A stretch of DNA of 64,000 nt from Hanleya hanleyi (GCA_036873755.1 JAVTVY010025297.1:50448-114447), one strand, 5' to 3'; numbered from the stretch's first letter, positions 34,412 through 46,700 are shown. A program made the numbers and translations. Notes: generated by a model not told the origin, from the letters alone.

Positions 34412-34666
34412 ATGTTCACTTGTATTACGTGCTCAAAATCATTCACTCGTCTGCACGACTTGCTCCGCCATGAGGCTGCCAAGCACGACGGAACCGCCCG
34501 GTATAGCTGTACCATATGTACACTGTCCTTTCAGCGCCCGGATCATTTACAGCGCCATGAACCTACAAATCATGGGCCAGCCAAGCGCCAAATAGCAGCC
34601 TCTGATTGGACAAGAGGCTACTTGTATTGTAAAGATACCCAACGCGGCTCCCCAGCTTGGGTATGA
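34412..34666 (+). CDS. Short two-finger C2H2 zinc-finger protein carried by foldback F1
   Basis: The ATG at 34412 (the open frame extends upstream but has no earlier ATG) gives 84 residues. Finger 1 begins at residue 2 (FTCITCSKSFTRLHDLLRHE, with H-x4-H reached at KH). Finger 2 is YSCTICTLSFQRPDHLQRHE ending at NH. Each has CxxC, the Phe and Leu core residues and the His pair. A basic GPAKRQ follows, then a tail ending GSPAWV. It sits in the loop between the F1 arms, downstream of TATAAAAG and upstream of AATAAA at 34682, so it looks like an intronless, self-contained gene. Its last codons and 3' UTR are shared with the cargo of the second foldback (48590-48720). DNA or RNA binding is the family role; the target is unknown. 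It could be a decayed piece of a longer protein. Confidence 0.6.
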   Translation: MFTCITCSKSFTRLHDLLRHEAAKHDGTARYSCTICTLSFQRPDHLQRHEPTNHGPAKRQIAASDWTRGYLYCKDTQRGSPAWV

Positions 34667-34681
34667 TGTACTGGAGGGGAT

Positions 34682-34687
34682 AATAAA
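34682..34687 (+). terminator. Poly(A) signal of the F1 loop gene
   Basis: AATAAA 16 nt after the stop codon, followed by 'atgattgacctgtcat' and a TTGTTGCTGTTG run of the GT-rich kind found after cleavage sites. The same block follows the ORF at 48368-48628. Confidence 0.6.
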
Positions 34688-34764
34688 ATGATTGACCTGT
34701 CATACTTGTTGCTGTTGTTCTCTCACCGGTCTACATCATGCGACATTGTACAGAGTACATGTTC

Positions 34765-35050
34765 ATTGAGAGAGAGAGAATTAAGGTTTAACGTCGCATT
34801 CCGCAATATTTCAGCTATTTTGCGACATGGACAGAGAGTATGTACATGGATTTGAACAGAGTATGTATAGATGGACGTGAACAGACTACATGTAGAATGA
34901 CATGCACAGAGTACATTTACATCGGCAAGGAACATGTATATTGAGAGAGTACATGTAAATGAACAGATTCCATGTACAGGCAAATGGTGCATGTACAGGC
35001 ACATAGTACATGTGCATGGATATGGGCAGAATACATGGACATGCGCAGAG
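34765..35050 (+). repeat. SINE-core scrap and ACATGTACA-type repeats
   Basis: 'taaggtttaacgtcgcattc' with 'gcaatatttcagctatt' resembles the mollusc SINE core also seen at 50940. It is followed by about ten variants of 'acagagtacatgtacatgga' to 35050. Non-coding. Confidence 0.6.
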
Positions 35051-35054
35051 TACA

Positions 35055-36430
35055 TTAAATACAGTGAAGATATTGCCTAATACAGGACAGATATGGTATA
35101 ATACAGCACAGATTCGGTATAATACTGGACAGATATGGTATATAACACAACACAGATATGGTATAACACAGCACAGATATGGTATAATACAGGACATATG
35201 GTATAGTACAGAACATATATTGTATAATACAAAACATAAATTGTATAGTACAGGGCATATATGTTACAATACAGGACAGGTATGGCATAATACAGCACAG
35301 ATATGGTATAATACAGGACAGATATTGTATAATACAGCACGGATATTGTATAATACATCACGGATATGGTATAAGACAGGGCAGATACAGTATAATACAA
35401 GACATACTGTAAAATACAGCACAGATATCGCAAACACATGACAGATATGGTATAATTCAGCACAGATATGGTATATGCGGGACGAATATGATATAATTTA
35501 GGACAAATAATGTATAATACAGAACATATATGGTACAATACAGGACAGATATGGTATAATGCAGCACAGATTTGGTATAATACATGACAGATACTGTATA
35601 ATACAGCACAAATTTGGTGTAAATCAGAACATATATTGAATAATACAGGACATATACGGTACAATAGAGGACAGAAACTGATTAACACAGGATAGATATT
35701 GCATAACACAGGACATATATGGTATAATACAGTACAGATATTGTATAATACACGACATATATTGTAAACACAGGACAGATATGGTATAATACAGCACAGA
35801 TGTTGTATAATGCACGACATATATTGTAAACACAGGACAGATATGGTATAATACAGCACAGATTTGGTATAACGCAGAACAGATGTGGTATAATACAGCA
35901 CAGATATGGTATAATGTATGACATATATGGTATAATAGAGGACAAATATGGTAAAATACAGAACACATATTGTACAGTACAGGACATATATGGTACAATA
36001 CAGGATATATGGTATAATACAGCACAGCCATGGTATAATACAGCACAGATTTGGTATAATACTGGACAGATATGGTATAATACAAGACATATATGGTACA
36101 ATACAGGACAGATATGGCATAATACAGCACAGATTTGATATACCTCAGGACAGATATGGTAGAATACAGCACAGATATGGTATAATGCTGGACAGATATG
36201 GTACAATAGAGGACAAATATTGTATAATACAGCACAGATATGGTATAATAGAGGACAGATATAGTATAATACAGCACAGGTAAGATATAATTCCAGACAA
36301 ATATTGTATAATACAGAACATATATGGTATAATGCAGCACAGATATGGTAAAATACAGGACAGATATGGTACAATACAGCACAAATTTGGTACAATGCAG
36401 GACAGATGTGGCACAATACAGCAAATATAT
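35055..36430 (+). repeat. 21-22-bp minisatellite, right arm (~60 copies)
   Basis: Degenerate repeats of 'ggtataatacaggacagata' or 'gcacagata' variants over about 1.4 kb. A repeat length near a multiple of three and the lack of stop codons in some frames create open frames up to 347 codons on the minus strand and 143 on the plus strand. Their monotonous Tyr/Cys/Ile/Leu composition shows they are artefacts. Confidence 0.9.
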
Positions 36431-39118
36431 GGAATAATGCACACCCCACATGACGCATTCGGACCACTGATGGTCTTCTCTACACCTTCCTTCACTTTCC
36501 CAAAATGCCCACTTTCGCTACTACTCGTACTGATGACCTCACCGATGACGTCACAGATGCTGTGGACATACCTCAAATCAGAGTCTGCACCACGAGAGCT
36601 ACAAGATGACAACCCATACGTCGCATTCGGACCAATAGTGGTTCATTTCTACTCCAAATACCTTTCTTCAAACTCCCAAAATGCCCAGTTTGGCTACTAC
36701 TAGTACTGATGACGTCACCGATGACGTCACAGATGCTATGGACAGCCCTCTAATTGGGTTCTACTCCCCGAGAGCTACAAAACGCCACCTCCCACAACAC
36801 TTTCGGACCAATAGTGGTCCATCTCTACCCCAAACACTCCCCCACGCATCCCCCCAAATGACCACTTTATTTACTACACCCAACTGCGCATGCGCAGATT
36901 GACGCGACTTGCAATGAAAAACACGCCATTCTGATTCTACCTACAAAAGCTTCATTTTGACACCTCCCACGACACATTCGGACCTATAGTGGTTCATCTC
37001 TGCCCCAAACACACACCCCCAAAATGCCTTCTTTATATACTACGACCAGACTGAGCATGCGCAGAGTATTGAAAACAGACGATACATTAGTCCAGTCGGG
37101 TGCTCCTTCACGAGAGCTTCAAAATAAGACCTCATACGACACCATAGGACCATAGGGGCTCACCTAGACCCCCAAACGTCCACCCAGTATGGACCTATCC
37201 CTCATGGCCAGAACCCGGTACATGAACTTTTTAAAAAAATGTCACCGCTTAACTTCGGGACCCCTCCCATCTTGTTTTACATGGTGAGACGTGAAAAACA
37301 ATACCAAACAACCCATATCACAATGAACATGTGTGAATTTCCCAGTATGGACCTATCCCCCATAGCCAGTATGAGCCTGTATGGGCCTATATACAGACCT
37401 CCGTGAACTTTTCAAAACATTCACCGCTTGGGTCCTGGACACTTCCCATCGTGCTTTTCGTGGCGAGACGCGAAAAACAAGACCAAACAACACATATCAC
37501 AACGAACATGTGTGAATTTCCCCAGTATGGACTTATCCCCCATAGCCAGTATGGGCCTATATGGGCCTATATACAGACCTCCGTGAACTTTTCGAAAAAT
37601 CACCGCGGAGGAATACATTGCCAGGGGTCACTTCCGATCACGTGACCTTTGCCGGAACTATGGTGACATTGACCTCTAGCGGCCTTCACGAAAGTAGGCC
37701 ATTGAAGAGACTTATGCGCTTTGTATACTACTATCCGGATGTTGAAAAGGTCCCAGATGTTAAAGGTCAGTAAAAGCATTCATATCATTAGAACGATACC
37801 AGGGTCCATATATGCATTCCTCGTATAGATTAACATTGGAAGTTACTTGGTTGACAAGCGACTACTTTCTGCCCGAGGAAGCTTTTTGACCGCATCACCG
37901 CCAGACCGCATCACCGCGGAGGAATACCTGCCCCATGCACTTGACCGCCCCGTGATCGCCCCAAACCCTCCCTGTCGGAACTCCCCAATATGCAAATTAT
38001 TGAGACGGCGCACACCTTTGTCGGTACTATAATGCACCTGACCTCTACACCAGATTCTTACACCAGGTCAATATTAACTTAAATGCCGTGACTGTACTAG
38101 TTAGATTGATATTATTTTCAAAAAGACACCTCCGTACCCACCTCCCAAACCCCGAGAACGTGGATATTCTCTTGCCGAAGAAATCAATCACCTCGGTGCC
38201 CGTGGGGCACATTAATAGGAAAAGAAAAGACACTTCGAGCTTTCCTTTGAGGATTCTAATCTCCACCCATTAGCGAATATCTCAGCCCGATGCGTCCAAA
38301 GTTAACGTTTAAATAGATAGCTAAACAATGGTTTCCACCGGTCACATGATCATACTGTCGATACAAGGCCCATCTGTTACCTTATCGGTCAGTTTTATCA
38401 ATTGCAACAACTTGAAGTGATCTGTAGATATAACATCTGCATTAGTATATACAAATATACATACAATCGCTTTTGTTGTGCCCTGTCGTATTTCCGTAGA
38501 TCTGAAATATTTCTGTTTCGCCGGCTATACCTTTTTGACAGGATGTACCGATTGTTTTCTAAGGAACAATCCTTGACCTAGTACGTTAAGGTGAGGTACG
38601 ATTGTATATGAGAAATACAACTTTTCATTTGGCATTTTCTTGAACTATCTTTGCAATATTGGGAGCATGAGTGCAATGGTTTTTTTTATAAAAACTCTCC
38701 AAAGTGGTATAGGTTTGTATGAAATTGACAGTTTTAGGTTGAAAAGGATGGTTTGCCTATCTGTAAATATATGAAGATAAGCTATGACCACAAAAATATT
38801 CACAAATAATAATCCTCTATTAAATCCCTAGCTTTTCAGCAAACCACGTTTTGGTTATCGTTTATCTTCATATAAGAAAATGAAACTTTATGGAATATTG
38901 TTTTAGAAATTTGGTGCTCAATTTCAAATACGATAATTGGAGCAATGCTATTTGTACTAGTATGAACTGGCTGAATGGATAGAGTCGCCAGAAGAATTGT
39001 TTTTTGATTGATGGCCTGCCGGGTCGAATTCCAAAATATTCGTCCTAAATCTTTTTTAAATTTTATGCATTTTCCGACTTTGCACCATGTTGCAATATAT
39101 ATGTGAATACTTGTTTGC

Positions 39119-39687
39119 AGAAAGAAAGCTTCGAAATGGTCTATATCTCAAGATCTAAAATTTAGCAAATATTGCGAACTGTTCTGTTTCCGTCCTATAG
39201 CCTGGTCCGAGTGATTAGAGATTTTCACACAAAAATGTCTTCACTTTGAATCATTGAAAGCATTTGAAAGAAAACCAGCCCGTAATCCGGTATTATAGCA
39301 AGTCCGAGCTCTTACTTAACCACATTGTTTACCGCGCGATGCATTCACCTTCGTGGCCGCTGCTGAAATGATTTACACGTTCGGCAGTATTAACACACTT
39401 GTACCTCGCTGATTCCCTAATTGAATGGAGACTTTCATCTTTCGACAGGACGTAGTTTATTTCAAGCGCTACAAGGTGACAAACTTCTTGTCAAACATTA
39501 TCCGTCAAAATTTCAAGCTGTGCGCGCCTCTACACATGATGTCCTCATTTCGCTGTTTTCTCTGCCTGCTGAAAGCAGTGCTCAGGCCCCGCAAATAGTC
39601 CCCCAGTGAGGCATGTTATCGAGCTGTGAATCGAAATAAAATTTGCAGCTGAATAGAACAAATACCATACTTGCCAGTGGTACCAAC
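39119..39687. other. Intergenic, nothing recognised
   Basis: Similarity to the tandem units ends here. The 62-codon frame at 39421-39609 starts at TTG, has no motif and is not supported. Confidence 0.5.
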
Positions 39688-39695
39688 GGCTTTCC

Positions 39696-39804
39696 ACAAT
39701 CTAATTAAAATTAAATCCTATCTGCTCCCCATTTGGATATGTCGCCTATACAGCGACATGTACGATTGGGGAGCATGGATAGGATATTAATTTATTAAGA
39801 TTGT
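39696..39804. mobile_element. 109-bp hairpin MITE with 8-bp target duplication
   Basis: GGCTTTCC occurs on both sides (39688-39695 and 39805-39812). The element starts ACAATCT and ends AGATTGT; nearly the whole sequence pairs with itself (CTCCCCA with TGGGGAG, ATCCTATC with GATAGGAT), ending in the tip TGTCGCCTATACAGCGACA. An 8-bp duplication fits hAT-type mobilisation. Confidence 0.75.
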
Positions 39805-40289
39805 GGCTTTCCATTAATCGTTGCAACGAAGCTGAAAAAAATCGAGAAAATTCTGGTCTTTGGCAGAGATTACGTCACGGATCGGGACTTTTTTATTTAT
39901 TTAGGGGCCTGTATAGCCTCGTGGGGAATTGTTTTTGTGTCGTAGTGATTGAAGGAAATTCCCACTTGCAGTTGCCGAAAGTAGGCTGAGAATGGATACA
40001 CACGATCCCAGGGTCAGTCTTACCTCGCATAGATGACCCAGATGGTTACAGGTTGCCGTTTGGTACCACTGTCTATTAATTTGCATCTTAATCGAGTTGT
40101 CTCCCTTGATCAGTCTGCTTACAAACACCGTTGACGTCAAAGGATTTTCATCTTTAAATATATCATATCAAGCTGAAAATTCTTTCAGGTTTTCCTGGTC
40201 CTTAGAACGTTATATTACTTCGGATATGAAGTTATTTGAACGTATTAATGTACCATGCAAAAAGAGAAAAGCAAGCGGTCTTCTGATGT

Positions 40290-40615
40290 GGAGAAGGTGT
40301 ATAAGAAAAAATAATATATTCCAGCATTCCCAAAACACAGCTTTCCTGAGCCGAAAACAGAAATCTTACCACCTGTCTGAATTGTCAGTCGATGGAAAAT
40401 GACTTCCGCTACATTCTCGGAGACACAGATTTTCAGTTTGCAAACTGTCAGATGCGAAAACGTATGTCTGACGTGTGTCCCCCGAAAGTGGAGAATGTAT
40501 AGCGGAAGTGGTTTTTCATTGCCTGGAAATTTAGACATGGTCGGAGGATTTCTGTTTTCAACGTAGGAAGGTTGCGTTGTTTTGAGAATGTTCGAATAAT
40601 TTACCCATGGAAAGT
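40290..40615. repeat. Imperfect inverted repeat, ~130-bp arms
   Basis: The left arm (about 40290-40415) contains 'attcccaaaacacagctttc', 'gaaaacagaaatct' and 'gacttccgctacattctc'; the right arm (about 40485-40615) carries their complements with scattered mismatches. The spacer is about 70 bp. It may be an old MITE or a source of hairpin RNA. The overlapping 101- and 130-codon frames on opposite strands are by-products of the symmetry. Confidence 0.75.
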
Positions 40616-40899
40616 TGAGAACGGATTTCATGCCCAAGATTTTATTAAAATCTGGGTTTCATCATTTTGGGAGGAGAAAAATCGCGTATACAGTATAGTT
40701 TTTGGTCGTCGGAAATTTCGATCCGGCAGCTAGGTTTTGCCAGTTTGACAGGCAGACCCTGCGTTCAATAGATATGAATTAAGGAGGAGAAATTTTTAGC
40801 GGGGAGAGATCTACTAGGTCTAAATAGATATCAGTTCATGAAATATCTCGTAGGGGTTCACCGTTGCATGTCGGACTGGCTATAACCACCGGTATAATA

Positions 40900-41450
40900 G
40901 TTATCGGTAGCTAGCAGAGTCTCGTCAAATTGTCTTTCCAAACAAGGTCCCAACACCATGGTAATTGTTCACGACCTCTCTAAGATACCAAGGTTACTGT
41001 GATTAGTTAAATATCCTCCTTTTCTAACACAAACTCCCTCATTAAATCATATCATGTTCAAAAGGCCAACAAAGGAACTCGCGGTAAAGTGTACATTCAA
41101 GGAAAATTCCGGCCCTGAAACGTAGTAGGAAACGGCGTTTCCCCTGCAGTATTCGGAAAGAGTTTCTTCCCCTTATATACGGTGAAGCACTTGCTTCAGC
41201 AACACAAAATGAACCCACAAAATAACCTGCCCCAACCATTCAACACTTAATCATTACATAGACAAGATTAAGTTCATTGTAACTATAAAATACCTTCCTC
41301 CCAGACAAAGTAAATGTGCTATTCACGAAACGCAGGTCGAATCCAACCTCCCACCATTTTTACTAGAGTTCTCCCAGTATAACGGAGTTGACTCTACTTC
41401 GTAATTCTGACCGGAGAAAATGTATTCATTGGTCATTTTATCTAAGTAAG
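40900..41450 (+). repeat. Segmental duplication block A (left part)
   Basis: Collinear with 62395-62960: 'accatgg(t/c)(a/g)attgttcac', 'atcaaggttactgtga', 'aactcgcggtaaa', 'cttccccttatat' and 'attca(c/a)gaaacgc(a/g)ggtc' occur in the same order in both. Block B lies just upstream of the minus-strand zinc-finger gene, so block A may be the 5' region of a lost or moved paralogue; no coding exon was found beside it. Confidence 0.75.
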
Positions 41451-41730
41451 TTCATATATGATATTGGCATGAGGCGAGAGTAGACGTACGCCGCTAGAGC
41501 TCCCGGGCCAAGCTAATTTACACTGGAATTGTTATGAATGACTGACTGCATGCTTTAACACGACGATTGTGCTTTATGCTTGCTTTACCGCCTACGACCC
41601 ACGCTGCATACTGGCTTTATTCACTTATACGTTAAGTGCTGGACTTTTTTTACGGCTGCTGATATCGTTCCTGACATTGTACGTATTATTGCAAAACAAG
41701 CGTATTATCTGGAAATCTGCCTCATCAAAT

Positions 41731-42534
41731 ATGCCTAGAGATTCGACCAGGAAACCTGGCAAACCATCGGCCTCAAAGAACGACCAGGAAGACCAGCCTG
41801 AGGGGGATCATTCTTCTGAATCGTCCACCAACGAAACTGAACTGGAAACTTTCATGAAATTCATGAAAAATTCGGTGAGTGACATTCAATTTTCTCTAAA
41901 TAGGGTCGAAAAACAACAGCAAGACTTTCTAGAGAGGATAGTCTCTGTTGAACGAAAACAGATAGATCTCCAAAAATCAATCGAATTCTCGGACAGCGAG
42001 ATTGCAGCACTGAAAAAGGAACAGTCCGTAACTAAAAACGCAATTTCGGAGATGAGAAAACACATCATGAACTTAGAAGAAGAAAATCGACAACTTAAAG
42101 AACGGGTACTAGACCAAGAGCGCCATAGCCGTGGTTTTAACCTCCGCTTTGGTGGAATCCCAGAATCTCCCGGAGAAAATCCTACGCAAATTGTAGAAGA
42201 CATCATCCAGAAAAATCTAAACCTTGAAGGCATAAAAATTGAAAACGCCCATCGGCCGAGTGGACCCAGACGAGAAGGAGTAACCAGGCACATAATTGTA
42301 CGGTTTCTCTGCCGGCCCGAGCGACGCACGGTTCTCATGAAAGCCAAGGATGTGTTCAGGGGTAACAGGGACAGTACTGTATTTGTTACCGACGACTTAA
42401 CCCCCGAGGACAGAAAAAAGAAAAATCTATTTCGTGAGCACATGAATAAATGCTTCCAAGAAGGGAAAAAAGTCAGGTTCGCAAGAGGAAAACTGTTTGT
42501 AGATGGAAAGGAAGTCAGTGAAAGTGCGATATAA
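41731..42534 (+). CDS. LINE ORF1: coiled-coil and RRM nucleic-acid chaperone type
   Basis: 267 residues from the first ATG (MPRDSTRKPGKP); the frame is open upstream to 41569 but only from a non-ATG codon and with a hydrophobic, unlikely leader. A charged N-terminus with Ser/Glu stretches is followed by a heptad-rich coiled coil (about residues 40-125, e.g. LEEENRQLKERVLDQERHSR). Then comes an RRM-like core (FNLRFGGIPE, VEDIIQKNL, IENAHRPSG, HIIVRFLCRPERRTVL) and a basic C-terminal domain. This is the L1-ORF1p/transposase-22 arrangement, which binds the element's RNA as a trimer in the cytoplasm. The order matches ORF1 of many CR1/L2 LINEs. No stop or frameshift. Confidence 0.8.
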   Translation: MPRDSTRKPGKPSASKNDQEDQPEGDHSSESSTNETELETFMKFMKNSVSDIQFSLNRVEKQQQDFLERIVSVERKQIDLQKSIEFSDSEIAALKKEQSVTKNAISEMRKHIMNLEEENRQLKERVLDQERHSRGFNLRFGGIPESPGENPTQIVEDIIQKNLNLEGIKIENAHRPSGPRREGVTRHIIVRFLCRPERRTVLMKAKDVFRGNRDSTVFVTDDLTPEDRKKKNLFREHMNKCFQEGKKVRFARGKLFVDGKEVSESAI

Positions 42535-43767
42535 CAGAGAAATTACAAACAAAAACTAGCGTATTGTAAATAGTGAAAATATGATCATCTTCTTGTGAAC
42601 TGTTCTCAGCTAATTCCTAATGTATATGCATACTGTGACACAAATGTTGTTTGTTAAAGATACAATTTTGTGATATGTTGATTTCGTATTCCCTTTCAAA
42701 ATATCTGTGCTTAAATCCGTTTCTTTTGCACCAGGTTGTATTAAAAACAAGTCATGTTCCTTGCAGTTGATATCCTGGTTTAACATCCACTGAATATTAC
42801 TCTCTTGTCTCATTTATTTAGATTTTTTGGTTTTCTTGGTTCCATCTTGCCGATTTTCCACCTGATATTGAGGTTTTCGTCCTACTCATTTTTTTCCTTT
42901 AGCTAAAGGTATATTTTCTGGTGTGCATCTACCTTTATATTATGTGTTCCTAGACTTGTCCATGTATATGTCAATCTATCAGATCACTATAAAGTGCAAA
43001 AACCTGTTTAATTGACACTATCGCCTCTAAGTAAACCTATTATTATCAGCCCCTCGCCCAACCCATACACTAGGCATGATCTATTCTCCATCGTACTAAA
43101 ATACGCTCATACGTCTTCAAGCATGCCCTCTCATTAACCCGCTTTAATTAACGTTCACTACTCAATAATCTTTTGTTCAACTGAAATCCCAACCAGTTCG
43201 CCAATTCCATAGAAATCCAGATATCCACGCACGCATGTGTTTCTTTTCTATTCATTTCGTTTTATTTCCCTGATCCTGTGAATTTACGCACGGCTACTGT
43301 GAAAATAATACCTGCCGTTTTCCAGTCCATCTTATATTTTCTGATTGGAGCAAAAATCTAAAATTGTTCACTGCAAGCTTGCCTTGAGTAATAGTTAGTC
43401 AAATACACACACAATTAAAGGCCCGGACGGCCAGAGCTGCCCGTGAGCTGCAGCATGCACGCTATGGCGTCTGTTAAGCTCTTGTTTTTATTTCTATTGT
43501 TTTTGTACTATTTTCTATTGTTGATAGTCCTGTTTAGGACCCTGTTCTTAATCCATTCTTTATTCTCTCTTATGTCGAGAACAATGACCACTGTATTGCT
43601 GTATATACTTACTTACATTGCTTTCACACTTAATTGTATTATACCTAAGACGTTACGCCTGGATATTCAAGTTAACATGGTTTCTTCTTTGCATGTGATT
43701 GTAATAATATCCACCCATATAGTATACCTATGTACATATATATCTTACAAAACCCAATGATCAATCC
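42535..43767 (+). other. Spacer between LINE ORF1 and ORF2
   Basis: 1.2 kb of AT-rich, pyrimidine-rich sequence. A 105-codon hydrophobic frame at 43443-43760 ends 7 nt before ORF2; it is mostly Leu/Phe/Ile and matches nothing I know. ORF2 could be reached by reinitiation or from its own transcript; nothing in the sequence decides this. Confidence 0.5.
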
Positions 43768-46700
43768 ATGTCTGTTCTTGAACATCTACCCTTTTTCCAC
43801 GAACAAGATATTGATCTAGAGGCAGATTTAAATCCAGACGATGACACTTTTCTAGCTGACTTTGAAAATATGTGTTTTAATCCCTTACAGCTAAATATCC
43901 CTGAAAATTCAAATTATGTCACCGACGATACTGAAGGGGAACTATCCCATTGGAATGAAATAAGCTCCTATCAGTCAAATTACTACTTTGAAGATACCTT
44001 CCGATCACATATCAGCTCGAATAATCTCTCCGACACTTCCACATTATCTGTTATCCACTTCAATGCTAGAAGCCTAAAAAAGCACTATACAGAAATCATT
44101 GCGCTCATACAGAACTTGAATTTTCGCTTCACCGCAATTGGAATTTCCGAGAGTTGGATGGACCCAGCCACGGAAGAACTTTATATCATTCCTGGTTATA
44201 AACCGTTTCCTCTATCAAGGCAAAAACGTAAAGGAGGTGGGGTCATATTATACATTAGAGACGACATTATGAAATGCTCAGCTCGAAATGACCTTTCCAC
44301 TATTGATCCTAATGGAGAATTTGAATCACTGTTTGTTGAAGCTACAGATACGCACAATTCTTACATAATAGGTATAATTTACCGACCCCCTGGGAAAAAT
44401 GTAGATTACTTTAATACTAGGATCCTGGATACCCTCAATACATTAAAACCTGAAAAAAAGAAATGTGTCCTCATGGGAGACTTGAATATTGACCTTTTTA
44501 AGACATCTATACATGGACCATCTAAACAATTTTACGAAACTATGAAATCGTTCTATCTTTTTCCAAAAATTACTAAACCAACTCGTGTCAAATCACGTTC
44601 TGCGACCCTAATTGATCATATATTCACTAATTTCCACGAGGATGACCGTTGTTCTGGCATACTCCTGTCCGACATCTCTGATCATTTTCCAGTGTTCCAT
44701 ATCAGCCAATGTGACCATACCTTTACTACTGAAGAACAAACTATAGTATACCGTCTTATCAATTCGAATCAACAATGTTTATTTAAAGAAAAGCTAGAAA
44801 AAATTAATTGGAGCAATGTTACTGAGGAAGTTTTAAACGTAGATGAGGCTATGGGTACATTCATTGACAATTTTACCCCAATTTACGATGAGTGCTTCCC
44901 TGTCCGCACAAAATCTACTCCCAAACAAAGAATAAACAAACCTTGGATAACTCCCGGAGTTATTAAATCAATACACGAAAAAAACAAATTATATCGCCTA
45001 CATTTAACCAATAAACAACCTGAAAATACTATGCAGTATAGGCTATATAGGAACAAACTGAACCATACACTGAGGCACGCCAAGAAAAAGTATTATGAAG
45101 ATGAATTTAACAAACACAACAATAATATCAAAGAAACATGGAAGGTGATAAATAACTTAATGGAACGCCGAAAACAAAATACCCTACCTAGCAATTTTAT
45201 TATTAACGGAAACGAAACTACTAAGTCATCGGAGATAGCTAACTATTTCAATGACTATTTCTGTTCAATCGCATCTGAACTAGCCACTAGAATACCTCCA
45301 TCTCGGACTGATTTCAGAACCTTTCTTACACGGGATCATCCGGAGCAATTTCTCCTGAATCCCTGCACGCCTGACGAAATTAAAACAGTCATCGCGGAGC
45401 TAAAGAATGGATCACCCGGTATAGACGGTTTCCGCATGTCACTTCTCAAGCCTGTCTCTAACATTATAGCCAGTCCCCTGTCACATCTTGTAAATTTATC
45501 ATTTGAACTAGGAAAAATCCCGAACATCCTGAAGGCTGCCAAAGTCACACCTGTGTACAAATCTGGGGACAAAAACTTAGCCAGTAATTATAGACCCATA
45601 TCTGTTCTTCCCTGTCTTAGTAAAATCTTCGAGAAATTAGTTGCTATTAGAATGACATTTTATTTGGAAGCATATGAAATTATCTCTCCCAGCCAATTTG
45701 GTTTCCGGGCTAATCATTCCACCTGTGATGCAGTGTCCTCATTATACGACAAATTAATTAATGCTAAAGAAGACAAAAAATTTACCGTCGCTATGTTTCT
45801 TGATTTATCTAAGGCGTTTGATACGGTCAATCATGATATACTGTTAGATAAACTTGAACATTATGGATTTCGTGGAATCGCTAACGACTGGTTTCGAAGC
45901 TATCTGTCATCCCGATCTCAACGCGTTTGTTACAATAATGTACTATCTACGTCCAGAAACATAAATTGTGGCGTGCCTCAGGGATCGATTCTTGGCCCTA
46001 TTCTCTTCCTAATCTACATTAATGATATATGTAACGCATCTAACTGCCTAGATATTATTCTTTTCGCCGACGACACAAGCGCCATCTTATCCGACACTAA
46101 TCATGAACATTTAATCGCAACAATGTCAAACGAACTCATTAAACTTCACGACTGGTTCTCATGCAATTTATTGTCTCTCAATGTGAAGAAAACCAAATAT
46201 ATGCTAATCAAACCAGCTAGATCTACTATTCATGTTTCACATAAACTCATCATTGATGGCAATGAACTTGAATGCGTCAACACATTCAAATTTCTCGGAA
46301 TCATCTTTAGCGACAAGTTAACGTGGCAGTCACATATTGGATCATTATGCTCGAAATTATCTAGAAATATAGGTATTTTAAACAATATTAAAAATTGTGT
46401 AAACAGAAAGACCTTAATCATTTTATATTACTCATTATTCTACTCTTACGTCTCCTATTGCAGCATGGTCTGGGCCAACACATATCCCACACACCTCCAG
46501 CCATTAATTCTTCTGCAAAAAAGGCTTATTCGCATTGTAACATCCAGTACCAGATTAGCACATACCGGAAACCTATTCTTGGAGCTAAATATTCTTCCTA
46601 TACATAAAATAAATGATTATCTTATTCTGATATTTGCGCACAAATTTTTCTATCATTCAGTCTTTCTTCCCTCCAGCTTGCAAAATTACTTCACTAAGCT

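Larger units (their letters stand above)
31340..38100. mobile_element. Foldback transposon F1 (6.76 kb)
   Basis: Flanked by TTAGATTA (31332-31339) and TTAGATTG (38101-38108); unit 2 has a single 'aattagattggtatt' at about 18156, so this is an 8-bp target duplication against an empty site. The outer ~430 bp are long inverted repeats sharing 'agtcacggcattta', 'attgacctgg', 'cctccgcggtgatgcgg', 'ttaacattggaagt' landmarks. Further inward 32860-33880 is mirrored by 36440-37620, and the minisatellite at 33890-34165 by 35055-36430, so most of the element folds on itself around 34.2-35.0 kb. The loop carries a short gene. No transposase is recognised; an 8-9-bp duplication with long inverted ends suggests MULE- or hAT-type mobilisation. 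Confidence 0.8.
24663..39118 (+). repeat. Tandem unit 3, partial, split by two large insertions
   Basis: Unit sequence is present at 24663-26318, 30791-31339 and 38101-39118 (about 3.2 kb in total), interrupted by a Helentron-like element and a foldback element. Similarity to units 1 and 2 stops near 39118 ('gtgaatacttgtttgcag'), before the LINE part of the unit. The order of the three pieces matches units 1 and 2 exactly. Confidence 0.85.

Noticed and set aside
35077..36467. Open frames of 261-347 codons on the minus strand with Tyr/Cys/Ile-rich text
   Set aside because: They lie entirely on a 21-22-bp minisatellite; all frames stay open because the repeat lacks stops, and composition is monotonous.
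41886..42443. 185-codon minus-strand frame opposite LINE ORF1
   Set aside because: Shadow of ORF1; Ser/Arg/Phe-rich with no domain, while ORF1 has a clear coiled coil and RRM.
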